Shown here in pieces: positions 26,751 to 35,878 of a DNA stretch of 64,000 nucleotides. Source of the stretch: Acidobacteriota bacterium (lineage in GTDB: Bacteria; Acidobacteriota; Terriglobia; Terriglobales; Acidobacteriaceae); the NCBI GenBank assembly GCA_003224905.1, contig QIAA01000048.1, positions 21,938-85,937 on the forward strand, written 5' to 3'. The notes beneath the pieces are model-generated. The model was not told the origin of the DNA. It saw only the letters and a program-made list of their open reading frames with translations, and searched no databases. Each line of letters begins with the position of its first letter. Position 1 is the stretch's first letter. A program made the translations under genes and the position numbers.

Positions 26751-27142
26751 TCCTGCTAGATACGCATGTAGCAGTGTGGGCGACTGTGGAACCCCGGCGC
26801 TTGTCACGGGCTGCCGTTTCTGCGCTAAAAAGAGCTCGCGTTTCAGACGGCATGGCCATATCGGCCATCAGCCTCTGGGAGTTGGCTTCATTGTTCACGC
26901 GCGGGCGGCTCTCCACGTACGCCAGCGTTGCGGCATCCATAAATCAGATCTTGGAAACTTTGGGCGCGGTCGTGCGGCCAATCACGCCGGAGGTCGCCAT
27001 TCTGGCAGCATATCTGCCGTTCGATTACCCGCGTGATCCTGCCGACCGCCTAATAGGCGCTACCGCGCAAGCCGAGGCTTTGCCGCTAGTCACACAGGAT
27101 GAGAAAATTCGCGCGTGCACGTTGCTGAAAACCATCTGGTAG
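26747..27142 (+). CDS. PIN-domain toxin (VapC-like)
   Basis: This 131-residue PIN-domain ribonuclease starts LLDTHVAVWAT, with the first catalytic Asp. It continues with AISAISLWELASL (Glu) and PRDPADRLIGATAQAE (Asp pair), then PLVTQDEKI. These are the four acidic positions of VapC nucleases that cut tRNA or rRNA. The start is TTG within the antitoxin stop region (four-base overlap). With the preceding gene it forms a type II toxin-antitoxin system. Confidence 0.9.
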   Translation: MILLDTHVAVWATVEPRRLSRAAVSALKRARVSDGMAISAISLWELASLFTRGRLSTYASVAASINQILETLGAVVRPITPEVAILAAYLPFDYPRDPADRLIGATAQAEALPLVTQDEKIRACTLLKTIW

Positions 27143-27221
27143 AGCTCGCTAGACAGCACTCTCATTCCCCTTTTATCTTCTTTCAGCTACCATGTGGTGC
27201 TAAACCTCCCGGACTCCTCCT

Positions 27222-29375
27222 ATGGCCACTGATTTGCGAACTCCCGCTGCGGCGCAGGAACAACCCAGCGGCTCGCCCGCATCCCGCTCCCGCCGAGATT
27301 TTCTGATCGCAGGCGCCGCGGCGGGCGCTGGACTTGTGATCGGCTTCTATCTTCCTCACAAATCCAGCAAAGGTGCGTTCGAGCCGAACGCTTACCTGCG
27401 TATTGCGCCGGATGGAAAAGTCACGGTCGTCGTGGCGCGCTCCGAGATGGGGCAGGGTGTGTGGACATCCCTTCCCATGATCCTGGCGGAAGAACTCGAA
27501 GCGGATTGGAAGCAGATCACCATTGAGCAGGCGGGCGCCAGCACGCTGTACGGCGACCAGAGCACCGGAGGCAGCGCCAGCGTGCGCACTACCTGGGACC
27601 CGATGCGCAAAGCCGGCGCCGCCGCGCGCGAGATGCTGATCAGCGCCGCCGCTCTGGAGTGGGGCGTGGCTCGCTCGGCCTGCAAGGCGGAAAACAGTGC
27701 AATCGTGCATGCGGAATCAGGCCGCCGTCTGAGCTATGGTCAACTGGCAAATCGGGCGGCAACGCTGCCCGTGCCCACCGATCCTCCGCTGAAGCAAGCC
27801 AAAGATTACAAAATTGTCGGCAAACCGTTGTCGCGGCTGGATACAGCGGACAAAGCGAATGGCTCCGCAATCTTCGGCATCGATTTTCGCGTTCCTAACA
27901 TGAAGTACGCCGTGCTCGCGCGCTCTCCAGTGATCGGAGGGAAGGTCGCCGGCTTCGATGACAAGGAATCCAGGAAAATATCGGGCGTAAGTTATGTCGG
28001 CAAGGTCAGCGATTCGGCGATCGCAGTTGTCGCCGACAGTGCCTGGGGTGCGATGGAAGGCCGCAGGGTGCTGAACGTTTCCTGGGACGAGGGTCCCAAC
28101 AAAGATCTGAATTCTGCCGCGATTTTTGAATCGTTGAAGAAGTCTGCGTCCGGCAAAGCTGTCCCGCTCTATACGGCAGGGGACATTTCGAAAATTTCCG
28201 GCCGCAGGATTGAAGCCGCGTACCAGTTGCCCTTCATGGCGCATGCTCCGATGGAGCCGGGCAACTGCGTCGCCGAATTTCGCGGATCGAGTTGCGAGAT
28301 TTGGGCGCCTACGCAGGTGCCGCAGGATGTTCGGGATTCGGTCGCGCAGGCAGTTGGGCTCGATCCCGATCAGGTGATGGTGAACATCACATTGTTGGGC
28401 GGAGGATTTGGCCGTCGCCTTGAGCATGACTACGCCGTCGAGGCGGCGCTGGTGTCGAAAGCCGCGAAAGCTCCCATCAAGGTTATCTGGACTCGCGAAG
28501 ACGATATGCGGTTTTCGACGTATCGACCTGCGAGCTATCACCACCTGAGTGCGGTCCTCGACGGACAGGGTTGGCCTGTGTTGTTCTCGCATCGCATCGT
28601 GATGCCGGGGATTAACGTTCAGAAGGGATTTCCCGCGGTGGACGGGATCGATTCTGAGGTCAAAGACGAAGCGTCATTTGTTTACGCTTTTCCCAATGCG
28701 CTCGTCGATTACGTGATGACGGACACGTCAGTGCCCTTGGGGTGGATGCGGTCGGTGAATGCCCTGCAAGCAGGCTTCGCGAGCGAATCATTTCTCGACG
28801 AGATTGCTGTGGCGGGCGGCAAGAACCCGCTTGAACTGCGGCTTCGGTTGCTCGCGAAAGATGAAAATCTGAACGGCTGGCAAACGGGGCGCATGCGGGC
28901 CACGTTGCAAATGGCCGCGGACAAGGCCGGATGGGGCAAGCCGCTTCCGGCAGGACATCATCAGGGGATCGCCTGCTTTGCTTCGTTTAATACTTACGCG
29001 GCGGAGGTGGTCGAGATCTCGATGGAGAACGACAAGCCGCGGGTGCATCGCGTGATTGCTGCGATCGATTGCGGGCAGGTGATCAATCCCCGCATTTTGG
29101 AACAGCAGATCGAAGGTGGGGTGATTTACGCGCTGACCAATGCATTGCGAGCGCAGATCACCATCGACAAGGGCCGGGTGGTGCAAGGCAATTTTGACCA
29201 GTACGAGCCCCTTCGCATGAACGAAGCGCCCAAGGTCGAGGCCTATTCCGTCGAGAGTACGGAAGCGCCCACCGGGGCCGGAGAACCGCCGGTTCCACCG
29301 CTTGCTCCGGCACTATGCAATGCGATTTACTCCGCGACCAAAAAGCGGATTCGGGCGCTGCCGATTCTGAGCTAG
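27222..29375 (+). CDS. Tat-exported molybdenum hydroxylase large subunit (IorB-like)
   Basis: This 717-residue protein is a xanthine dehydrogenase-family molybdopterin-binding subunit, closest in layout to isoquinoline 1-oxidoreductase beta subunit. A twin-arginine signal is visible (SRRDFLIAGAAAGAG, residues 25-40). Molybdopterin-site motifs include ARSEMGQGVWTSLPMILAEE, LLGGGFGRRLEHDY and PTGAGEPPVPPLAPA. The [2Fe-2S] alpha subunit normally next to it is absent on either side. It would act in the periplasm on aldehydes or N-heterocycles; the substrate is unknown. Confidence 0.9.
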   Translation: MATDLRTPAAAQEQPSGSPASRSRRDFLIAGAAAGAGLVIGFYLPHKSSKGAFEPNAYLRIAPDGKVTVVVARSEMGQGVWTSLPMILAEELEADWKQITIEQAGASTLYGDQSTGGSASVRTTWDPMRKAGAAAREMLISAAALEWGVARSACKAENSAIVHAESGRRLSYGQLANRAATLPVPTDPPLKQAKDYKIVGKPLSRLDTADKANGSAIFGIDFRVPNMKYAVLARSPVIGGKVAGFDDKESRKISGVSYVGKVSDSAIAVVADSAWGAMEGRRVLNVSWDEGPNKDLNSAAIFESLKKSASGKAVPLYTAGDISKISGRRIEAAYQLPFMAHAPMEPGNCVAEFRGSSCEIWAPTQVPQDVRDSVAQAVGLDPDQVMVNITLLGGGFGRRLEHDYAVEAALVSKAAKAPIKVIWTREDDMRFSTYRPASYHHLSAVLDGQGWPVLFSHRIVMPGINVQKGFPAVDGIDSEVKDEASFVYAFPNALVDYVMTDTSVPLGWMRSVNALQAGFASESFLDEIAVAGGKNPLELRLRLLAKDENLNGWQTGRMRATLQMAADKAGWGKPLPAGHHQGIACFASFNTYAAEVVEISMENDKPRVHRVIAAIDCGQVINPRILEQQIEGGVIYALTNALRAQITIDKGRVVQGNFDQYEPLRMNEAPKVEAYSVESTEAPTGAGEPPVPPLAPALCNAIYSATKKRIRALPILS

Positions 29376-29411
29376 ATGGCGCATAATCTCGGAATCGCGC
29401 AGCAGCGAAGG

Positions 29412-29428
29412 AGGCTGCGGAAAAACTC
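29412..29428. repeat. End of the GCTGCGGAAAAACT repeat family
   Basis: AGGCTGCGGAAAAACTC matches the left end of the element at 13114. GC palindromes follow (GCGCC TGAA GGCGC near 29442-29456, and CATCGCTGAAGCGATG near 29481-29496), but no right end is seen. It is probably a truncated copy between the molybdenum hydroxylase and the glycosidase genes. Confidence 0.55.
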
Positions 29429-29525
29429 CATTCCCTCACCCCAGCGCCTGAAGGCGCGATGGAATCTGCGTGACTTACGACATCGCTGAAGCGATGCCCT
29501 GATACGAATCAGTTGTGCGCTTGCC

Positions 29526-30665
29526 ATGAAGATTCGATTCTGTTTTCTAAGTGCCATAGCGATTTGCATAACTCTTGCGAGTCATGTGGCTGCCCAACAG
29601 CCACCGCCAAACTCAGTTCCATCTGCCCGGCTCGCTCACCTGCGCCACGGCATCAACACCAGCCATTGGTTCGCTCAGGTTTACGATCCCAAGGGTTACA
29701 GCAAAGAACACTTCGAAAGCTGGACTACCGCCGAGGACATCGCGCTGATCAAGTCCATGGGCTTCGATCATGTGCGGCTCAGCGTGAACCCGCAGCCCAT
29801 GATGTCTCGCGGCCACGCCGACGAAATCCCAGCCGACTATCTGAGCTGGCTCGATACCGCGGTGCAAATGATCCTGAAGCAGGGGCTCGCGGTTGTCATT
29901 GACGTTCATCCGGAAAGCGAGTTCAAGACGAAACTTGCCAGTGAGGGTGAGTTCACCGAGCAATTTACGGACTACTGGCGGGCGCTGGCGCGACACTACT
30001 CCAAACTAGATCCCGACCGCGTGTTCTTCGAGATCTTGAACGAACCCGAAGTCCGCGATCGCTTTCGCTGGGCGGGGCTGCAGACGAAGCTTGCGGCCGC
30101 CATCCGCGAAGGGGCACCGCAGCACACGATCATCGCCGCCGGCGCGAGATGGTCTGACGATGATGATCTTCTCTTCCTCGATCTGCTGCGCGATCCCAAC
30201 GTGATTTATAACTTTCATTTCTATGAGCCTCACGTGTTCACTCATCAGGGAGCGACCTGGGGCGTCAACTTCTGGCACACGGTTTCTGGACTGCCATATC
30301 CGTCAAACCCTGAGTCGGCGCAGAAAGTGGCAGCGCAGGTTCCAGATGAAATCAATCGCCTGTACGTTCTGCGTTATGGGCTTGAACACTGGGACTCAGC
30401 GCGGATCGATACCGAAATCGGCGCCGTTGCCGAATGGGCGAAGCGGCGCAACATCCCGCTGGTGTGTAATGAATTCGGAGCGTACCGCAAAGTTTCTGAC
30501 CCGAAAGATCGCGCCGCCTGGATTCGAGATGTGCGAACCGCATTAGAGCAACACGGAATTGGTTGGGCGATGTGGGACTACGCCGGCGGCTTCGCCGTAG
30601 CACCGAAGCAGAATGGCCGTGCCGTTCCGGATGACGTCACGTTGCACGCGTTAGGTCTCAAATAG
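29526..30665 (+). CDS. Secreted glycoside hydrolase family 5-like (cellulase fold)
   Basis: This 379-residue exported enzyme has a signal peptide (about residues 1-23, ending HVAAQ). The (beta/alpha)8 GH5 motifs are visible: MGFDHVRLSVNP, VVIDVHPE, the acid/base Glu in FFEILNEPE, YNFHFYEPHVFT, and the nucleophile Glu in PLVCNEFGAY. It would cut beta-glucans or related plant or microbial polysaccharides. It stands alone, with no transporter or regulator nearby. Confidence 0.9.
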   Translation: MKIRFCFLSAIAICITLASHVAAQQPPPNSVPSARLAHLRHGINTSHWFAQVYDPKGYSKEHFESWTTAEDIALIKSMGFDHVRLSVNPQPMMSRGHADEIPADYLSWLDTAVQMILKQGLAVVIDVHPESEFKTKLASEGEFTEQFTDYWRALARHYSKLDPDRVFFEILNEPEVRDRFRWAGLQTKLAAAIREGAPQHTIIAAGARWSDDDDLLFLDLLRDPNVIYNFHFYEPHVFTHQGATWGVNFWHTVSGLPYPSNPESAQKVAAQVPDEINRLYVLRYGLEHWDSARIDTEIGAVAEWAKRRNIPLVCNEFGAYRKVSDPKDRAAWIRDVRTALEQHGIGWAMWDYAGGFAVAPKQNGRAVPDDVTLHALGLK

Positions 30666-31112
30666 TGTTTAAGATATCGGGGATCGGGCACGGGTAGAGA
30701 TCGTGCAGACAGTGTTTGGGACGAGCTCTCTTTGCGACTACCGGAAAACCTGCGTCCAAAAACTTTGCAGTGACAAACTCCAAGGAAAACGTAATTTCGG
30801 TTTTGTCGGGGCAGTTCCCAGTTCTCGGTTCTCAGTTCTCAGTTCTCAGTGCGGATCAGGTCTTGGGAATCCTTCAGTCGGGATCACTATGATAGAGCTT
30901 TACGCATTCAGGTAAGTTCGGCCACTGCGTATTGCTGTTGTTTGTCATGCCGCCACATGTCCAACAGGGCTGTCCTGTCTTAGTGTCGAGGGCGAATGCG
31001 CCTGACCACGGCATACCGGCTGGGGCGCCCTCCCGAGGAACAGGAACGAACTGTAACAGTACCCACCGTCTGGTAGTGGGCTAGTAGCCCCACTACCCAC
31101 CGTCTCTGTTCC
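30666..31112. other. Non-coding region with heptamer repeats and a hairpin
   Basis: No convincing gene is seen. A run of AGTTCTC-type heptamers, about five copies, occupies 30811-30850. A hairpin GGTAGTGGG/CCCACTACC lies near 31072-31096, with ACCCACCGTCT repeated on both sides of it. A longer leftward open frame across this area is antisense to the next gene and looks spurious. Confidence 0.4.
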
Positions 31113-31141
31113 TTGACACCCCAACGTCGCGCCTTTATTCT
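31113..31141 (+). promoter_or_regulatory. Sigma-70-type promoter of the yceD-rpmF-plsX operon
   Basis: TTGACA (31113-31118, perfect) and TATTCT (31136-31141) are separated by exactly 17 bases. Transcription would start near 31148, leaving a leader of about 78 bases before the first gene. Confidence 0.75.
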
Positions 31142-31225
31142 TAAGCTTTGCTCCCAGAAGAACTTACACTCTGAGCGTGCTTCCGCGGCCTTCGCGGTAT
31201 GTGGGTGGGGGCGCGGTGGTTTCCC

Positions 31226-31777
31226 ATGTTTATCGAACTTCATGAATTGGAACTCCATCCTGTCGATTTCACGGAGGACTTCGCCCCGGATGCGATCGAC
31301 CTCGGTCCTGATCTCCGGCAGGTGAAGTCGCTGCACACTCAGGGACAAGCGCAACTGGTTGAAGAGCATCACAGTAAGCGTCACATAATCAAAGACATAA
31401 GAGTGAAGGGTGATTTCGATACTGCTGTCCAGCTGTTTTGTGCGCGATGTCTGGAGCCTGTCGTCCAGACTGTCGCGCGAGAGTTCGATCTGCTTTATCG
31501 TCCCCAAGGGACGGATGCCGGTGAGGAAGAGCGAACTGTAACTGCCACGGAAGCAGAGATCAGTTACTATCAAGGGAAAGGCTTGCTTTTGGAGGATGTA
31601 CTGCGGGAGCAGATCCTGCTTGCCGTTCCCCTGAAAGCAATTTGTCGAGAGGACTGCAAGGGTCTTTGCCCGCATTGCGGCAAGAACTTGAACGTCGAGC
31701 AGTGCTCCTGCGCCGAACCAGTTGAAGACCCGCGTTGGTCTGCGCTGAAAGAACTCCGCGACAAGATGGATCACTGA
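31226..31777 (+). CDS. yceD: YceD/DUF177 family protein
   Basis: This protein of about 183 residues has the DUF177 cysteine pattern FCARCLEP and later CREDCKGLCPHCGKNLN, ending DPRWSALKELRDKM. In plants and bacteria this family helps 23S rRNA maturation. It sits directly before rpmF and plsX, the conserved order in many bacteria. An ATG at 31199 is also in frame, but 31226 gives the usual N terminus (MFIELHELE). Confidence 0.9.
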   Translation: MFIELHELELHPVDFTEDFAPDAIDLGPDLRQVKSLHTQGQAQLVEEHHSKRHIIKDIRVKGDFDTAVQLFCARCLEPVVQTVAREFDLLYRPQGTDAGEEERTVTATEAEISYYQGKGLLLEDVLREQILLAVPLKAICREDCKGLCPHCGKNLNVEQCSCAEPVEDPRWSALKELRDKMDH

Positions 31778-31823
31778 TACGAAACACGACTCGGCCAAGC
31801 CCGAGCAAACACGAGGAAACCTG

Positions 31824-32009
31824 ATGCCCAATCCGAAACGTCGACATTCCAAAGCACGCACCGGCAGCCGGCGAGCCCATGATGCCCTGACGGCTCGCTC
31901 GCTTTCCGAGTGCCCAAACTGCCACGAGCGCAAACTTCCACATCGCGCCTGCCCGAAATGCGGATACTATAAGGGCCGCGAAGTTCTAGAGGTCAAGGAA
32001 GCCAGCTAG
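31824..32009 (+). CDS. rpmF: 50S ribosomal protein L32
   Basis: This 61-residue protein starts [20 protein letters not shown], typical of L32. Its zinc-binding cysteines are in [18 protein letters not shown]. It lies between yceD and plsX, as in E. coli and many others. The Cys-containing form is zinc dependent; no Cys-less paralogue is in the window. Confidence 0.97.
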   Translation: MPNPKRRHSKARTGSRRAHDALTARSLSECPNCHERKLPHRACPKCGYYKGREVLEVKEAS

Positions 32010-32023
32010 GCCTTCAGCAATCC

Positions 32024-33064
32024 ATGCCAAGCGTCATAGCTTTGGACGCGATGGGCTCCGACCGCGCCCCCAAGCCAGAGGTCGAAGGTGCGATCCAGGC
32101 GGCGCGGCACTACGACGTGCGCGTGCTTCTGGTGGGGCACCGGGAGGCGGTGGAACCCGAGCTGGCCCGCCATCCTTCTGCCGCCGCTCTTAACTTAGAG
32201 ATCGTTCACGCCAGCGAAATCATCGGTATGCAAGACAAGGCGGTGCAGGCTGTACGCGCCAAACGCGATTCTTCCATGCGCGTTGGCCTTCGCCTGGTCC
32301 GCGAAGGCCGGGCCGCAGGCTTCATTACCGCCGGGAATACCGGAGCCGCGATGGCAACGGCAAAGATGGTTTTGGGCGGTCTTCCGGGAGTCGATCGTCC
32401 GGCGCTGGCCGCAGTTTTCCCGACTGCGGTGGGTACGACCGCTATCCTGCTCGATGTCGGCGCTAACGTCGATTGCAAGCCGCACAATCTCGAACAATTT
32501 GCTGTGATGGGCGAAATTTATTTTCGTAGCATGTTTGGCACGCGCCGTCCGCGAGTCGGGCTGCTTTCGATCGGAGAAGAGGAGAGTAAGGGAAACGATC
32601 TTACGCGCGATGCTTTTCACCTGCTCAAGAAGCTACCGCTGAATTTCGTAGGCAATGTGGAAGGGCGCGACTTATACAACGGCACGGTAGATGTGATCGT
32701 CGCCGATGGATTTGTCGGCAACGTTGCGTTGAAGACCTCCGAGGGCGTAGCCAATCTCGTGCGTGCTACGCTGAAGGAAAGTCTTAAAGCTACGATCACC
32801 AGGCAAGTCGGATTCCTGCTTTCACGCAGCGCCTATGCGGATTTCAAGAAGCGGCTGGACCACACCGAGTACGGTGGCGCGCCGCTTCTGGGTGTCAAAG
32901 GCGTGTGCTTTATTACCCACGGATCTTCAAACACTAATGCAATCAAGAACGCGATTCGAGTGGCCGCAGAGTTCGCTGAACGCAACATTAATAGCAAGAT
33001 TGAAAGGGAGCTGGCCGGAGCAGGTGTTGCCACTACGAGAACTGAAGCGGTGCTTTCGACTTAA
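32024..33064 (+). CDS. plsX: Phosphate acyltransferase PlsX
   Basis: PlsX makes acyl-phosphate from acyl-ACP for phospholipid synthesis. The 346 residues show the start [30 protein letters not shown], and the C-terminal [18 protein letters not shown]. It is 14 bases after rpmF. The fab genes that often follow are absent; the next gene is a hydrolase. Confidence 0.95.
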   Translation: MPSVIALDAMGSDRAPKPEVEGAIQAARHYDVRVLLVGHREAVEPELARHPSAAALNLEIVHASEIIGMQDKAVQAVRAKRDSSMRVGLRLVREGRAAGFITAGNTGAAMATAKMVLGGLPGVDRPALAAVFPTAVGTTAILLDVGANVDCKPHNLEQFAVMGEIYFRSMFGTRRPRVGLLSIGEEESKGNDLTRDAFHLLKKLPLNFVGNVEGRDLYNGTVDVIVADGFVGNVALKTSEGVANLVRATLKESLKATITRQVGFLLSRSAYADFKKRLDHTEYGGAPLLGVKGVCFITHGSSNTNAIKNAIRVAAEFAERNINSKIERELAGAGVATTRTEAVLST

Positions 33065-33089
33065 TGCCGTCTAACCAAGAGAGATTCCC

Positions 33090-33923
33090 ATGCCTAAGGT
33101 CAAAGCGAACAACATCACCATAAACTATGACCAGCAAGGAACCGGCGAGCCGCTTATTCTCATTCCGTACTTGGCCGCCGATCACGCCTGTTATGCCTTC
33201 CAGGTCGCAGAATATGCCAAGCACTTTACGTGCATTTCTCTCGACCTGCGGGGGACAGGGGAAACGGACAAAACTGAGAGCGCCTATTCCACCGAGCTTC
33301 TCGCCGACGACGTTGCCGCTTTTATGCGGGCCTTGGGAATCCGACAGGCGCATGTCTCCGGCCTATCCCTCGGCGCGGCCATAGGCATGTGGGTGGCGGC
33401 TAAGTACCCCGACACGGTCTCCTCCTTGTCGCTGCATAGTGGTTGGCCGAAGTCGGACGCGTTTCTGAAAGCCGTGGTGCAAGGGCTACAGGTGACGGTG
33501 AAGGCGCTGGAGAGTGTTCCGGAGATGGTGATTCTCACCCTATTCCCCTGGTGCTTTACGCCTGAGTTGTATGCCGCCAAACCAGATTACATCCAAGCAT
33601 TGGCCGAATTTGTGCGGAGCCGGCCCGCCCAGTCTGTGGCGAGTTTCATCCAGCAGTCGAATGCCGTGATAGCCCATGATGCCGAAGCGCAGCTGAGTCG
33701 GATTACGGCGCCGACTTTGATCACGTTTGGACGCCACGATGTGGCCACTTCCACTCGATTCGCGAATCGGCTGAAGGCGATTCGGAACTCTGAGCTGCTG
33801 ATCTTTGAAGGATGCGCCCATGCTCCGATTTACGAGAAGGTTGAGGAGTTCAACGCGAAGACGTTAAGCTTCTTGCAGCGCCACGCGGGTTCCGGCGCTG
33901 CTTCGTCGTCCGGAGCTGCTTGA
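33090..33923 (+). CDS. Alpha/beta hydrolase
   Basis: This 277-residue alpha/beta hydrolase has the nucleophile elbow GLSLGAA (Ser), the acid in FGRHDVATS, and the catalytic His in FEGCAHAPIYEK. DLRGTGETDKTES marks the oxyanion region. It is 25 bases after plsX and may be read from the same operon. The C-terminal tail is Ala/Ser-rich. Substrate unknown. Confidence 0.88.
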   Translation: MPKVKANNITINYDQQGTGEPLILIPYLAADHACYAFQVAEYAKHFTCISLDLRGTGETDKTESAYSTELLADDVAAFMRALGIRQAHVSGLSLGAAIGMWVAAKYPDTVSSLSLHSGWPKSDAFLKAVVQGLQVTVKALESVPEMVILTLFPWCFTPELYAAKPDYIQALAEFVRSRPAQSVASFIQQSNAVIAHDAEAQLSRITAPTLITFGRHDVATSTRFANRLKAIRNSELLIFEGCAHAPIYEKVEEFNAKTLSFLQRHAGSGAASSSGAA

Positions 33924-34019
33924 GGAGATGGCTGAAGCCGAGTCGGCCGGCATTTATCGGCATGGCCGAAAGACGCTGCTGAAAACGCGCAGTGCCTCGT
34001 CGGTCTTGGTTGTGCGTTC

Positions 34020-34391
34020 CTACGGTAGGGGCTCTCCAAAGCGCAGCGTATTGCCATCGGCATCAGTCACATAAAACTCGCGGATACCCCATGTCTGATT
34101 CACGGGCCCACGATGCACCGGCGAATCTTCGTGCCCTGTGGTATCCAGGCCGCGCTCCACGTATTTTCTGAAGAGACAGTCCACATCCTTCACACGAAGA
34201 TTGATCGCGCATCCAAATGCGCCGTCGCCCGCATGTTGCGATAGCTGAATCTCCGCATCCCCTTGCACCAAATCAATCACCCAATCTGCATCACTTGCCA
34301 CCGGATATTTCTTCTTAAAGTCCAGAACGCCGGTGTAGAAGGCCAGCGACCTCTTCACATCAGTGCATCGGACTACAGGAATCGCTCGCAT
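34020..34391 (-). CDS. VOC (glyoxalase/bleomycin resistance) family protein
   Basis: This 123-residue two-module VOC protein shows the N-terminal VVRCTDVKRSLAFYTGVLDF and the C-terminal REFYVTDADGNTLRFGEP. VOC members bind a metal or sequester drugs, and this short form resembles bleomycin-resistance/lactoylglutathione-like proteins. No neighbours point to a specific role. Confidence 0.85.
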   Translation of the reverse strand: MRAIPVVRCTDVKRSLAFYTGVLDFKKKYPVASDADWVIDLVQGDAEIQLSQHAGDGAFGCAINLRVKDVDCLFRKYVERGLDTTGHEDSPVHRGPVNQTWGIREFYVTDADGNTLRFGEPLP

Positions 34392-34508
34392 CGCTTCACT
34401 CTACATGTGCTCCACAAGAAATCTCCCACCCAAATGGAGATTCACTCCGCGAGTTCATAACAGGCGATAGTCGCCATCTCACCAACAGACAGATACGACA
34501 GTATTCCC

Positions 34509-34697
34509 TTACAGCATTCCGCCCGTCTGTATTTCGAGGATAGCAAGCGCCGTTTCCAGCTTGTTAACCGCCTGTCCAATTTCGGGATGTTCGTCGATTT
34601 TTTCTTGCAGAGCCTTCAGCAGCTTGTAAGCTCCTGCCACATGCTCAGCTGCTTGTGCCACGCCAGAGTCTGGTTTGGATGCATTCTCCTTCGGCAT
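34509..34697 (-). CDS. Small hypothetical protein
   Basis: This 62-residue helical protein has the ATG at 34697 preceded by GGGGAGGTGG. It contains YKLLKALQEKIDEHPEIGQA and NKLETALAILEI, resembling a short coiled-coil. The frame extends far upstream, but that part is antisense to the next gene and lacks a better start. I cannot name a family. Confidence 0.6.
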   Translation of the reverse strand: MPKENASKPDSGVAQAAEHVAGAYKLLKALQEKIDEHPEIGQAVNKLETALAILEIQTGGML

Positions 34698-34814
34698 GAA
34701 ATCCACCTCCCCTCGAATTCTAGTCCCAGCATCATGGGAGCACATCGCCATGATCCATCCTGCGGGTGGGATCGTGGTACAAGATCGCCATCGTACTTTG
34801 GTATCCTCCCACAC

Positions 34815-35216
34815 ATGGAAAACCGCTCTTTTCGCGACGCTGGTGGGACACCTGGCGGTCTTGGCGAGTTTCTGATCGGCCTCGTGATGGCTTGTATCGG
34901 AGGCTATCTTCTCGCGAACCAGGTGAACGTAGTCGGTTCCTATTGGAGTTTCTACGGTACCAACACTTTCGGAATTACGCTGCTTCCGATGTTGTTCGGG
35001 GTCGGCATTCTCTTTTGGAATGGACGAAACATTCTCGGCTGGCTGCTTACTGCGGGCGGAGCACTTTTTATCCTGGCAGGAGTGATCGCCAACATGCACA
35101 TCTACTTTCAGCCAACCAGCCTGTTCAACACGGTTGTGATGTTAATCCTGCTTGTGGGCGGGTTGGCGCTGATCGCCCGGTCGCTTCGCTCGCATCCGAG
35201 TGAGCCGCAGACTTAG
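34815..35216 (+). CDS. Four-helix membrane protein, hypothetical
   Basis: This protein of about 133 residues has four hydrophobic helices (FLIGLVMACIGGYLLA, ITLLPMLFGVGILFW, ILGWLLTAGGALFILAGVIA, VVMLILLVGGLALIA). The frame is open to 34587, but the ATG at 34815 gives a plausible short cytoplasmic N terminus before the first helix. It is divergent from the small gene to its left. Its stop overlaps the Nudix gene stop by four bases. Confidence 0.7.
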   Translation: MENRSFRDAGGTPGGLGEFLIGLVMACIGGYLLANQVNVVGSYWSFYGTNTFGITLLPMLFGVGILFWNGRNILGWLLTAGGALFILAGVIANMHIYFQPTSLFNTVVMLILLVGGLALIARSLRSHPSEPQT

Positions 35217-35782
35217 TCAACTCTTCTGCGTCTGTTGAGTTGTCGTTGGATACGAATCACAGCAGAGTCGACTACGCGTGCGAGTTCCGCAGCATAGTCA
35301 GGCGTGCGGTCACGCTGTAAACGTTGTTTCGCTTTCTCAGCAGGGAACCAACCAGGATCTCGATCAGCTTCCCGAGGCTCGTCCAACCACGACACCTCAC
35401 AAAGATGAGCATGAGTGGCAATTTCTCGGCGAGGCGAACGCCGATTGTGCTTGCGACGAATGTAGCGGGTGAAGGCAGTTTCCTCGATGCGGCCATGAAC
35501 TCCCGCTTCTTCAAAAGCCTCGAGCGCAGCCGCCTGGGCGTGAGTCAAGCCTGGTTCCACGCCGCCCTTCGGGAAGGTCCAGTGTCCGCTGCCGGTCCGA
35601 ACCAGCAAAAATTCGATTCCGCTACTGCGGATCCGATAGCACACTGCCGCCACCTGTTCACACCCGCGCAGTTTTCGAAGCTGCGAAAGTGAAAAGAACT
35701 TAAATGAGGAATGATGGGCCTGAGCTGCTGATTGGCCGCTTGCAAATCGGGAGTCTGCAGCGCTCACAACCTTAGAGTGCAC
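35213..35782 (-). CDS. Nudix hydrolase with altered Nudix box
   Basis: This 189-residue protein has a Nudix fold: VAAVCYRIRSSGIEFLLVRT, then WTFPKGGVEP and LEAFEEAGVHG. The consensus box is Gx5Ex7REUxEExGU. Here the first Glu and the Arg positions are Leu (GLTHAQAAALEAFEEAG), while the last EE pair that binds Mg2+ is kept. Activity may be altered. An N-terminal extension of about 40 residues precedes the domain. Neighbours give no clue to a substrate. Confidence 0.8.
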   Translation of the reverse strand: MHSKVVSAADSRFASGQSAAQAHHSSFKFFSLSQLRKLRGCEQVAAVCYRIRSSGIEFLLVRTGSGHWTFPKGGVEPGLTHAQAAALEAFEEAGVHGRIEETAFTRYIRRKHNRRSPRREIATHAHLCEVSWLDEPREADRDPGWFPAEKAKQRLQRDRTPDYAAELARVVDSAVIRIQRQLNRRRRVD

Positions 35783-35878
35783 GAAGGCAGCTGTCTCTGG
35801 CTAGAGCACAGCTTGATTCTCCGGAAGTGAAGCTCTTAGCCGTTAGCTCTTAACTGTTAGCTAGAGCCTACGAACGGA

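Noticed and set aside
27717..28592. 291-residue leftward open frame
   Set aside because: It is antisense to the molybdenum hydroxylase gene and has no plausible domains.
30980..31933. 317-residue leftward open frame
   Set aside because: It is antisense to yceD and rpmF, has no recognisable domains, and its composition follows from the complementary genes.
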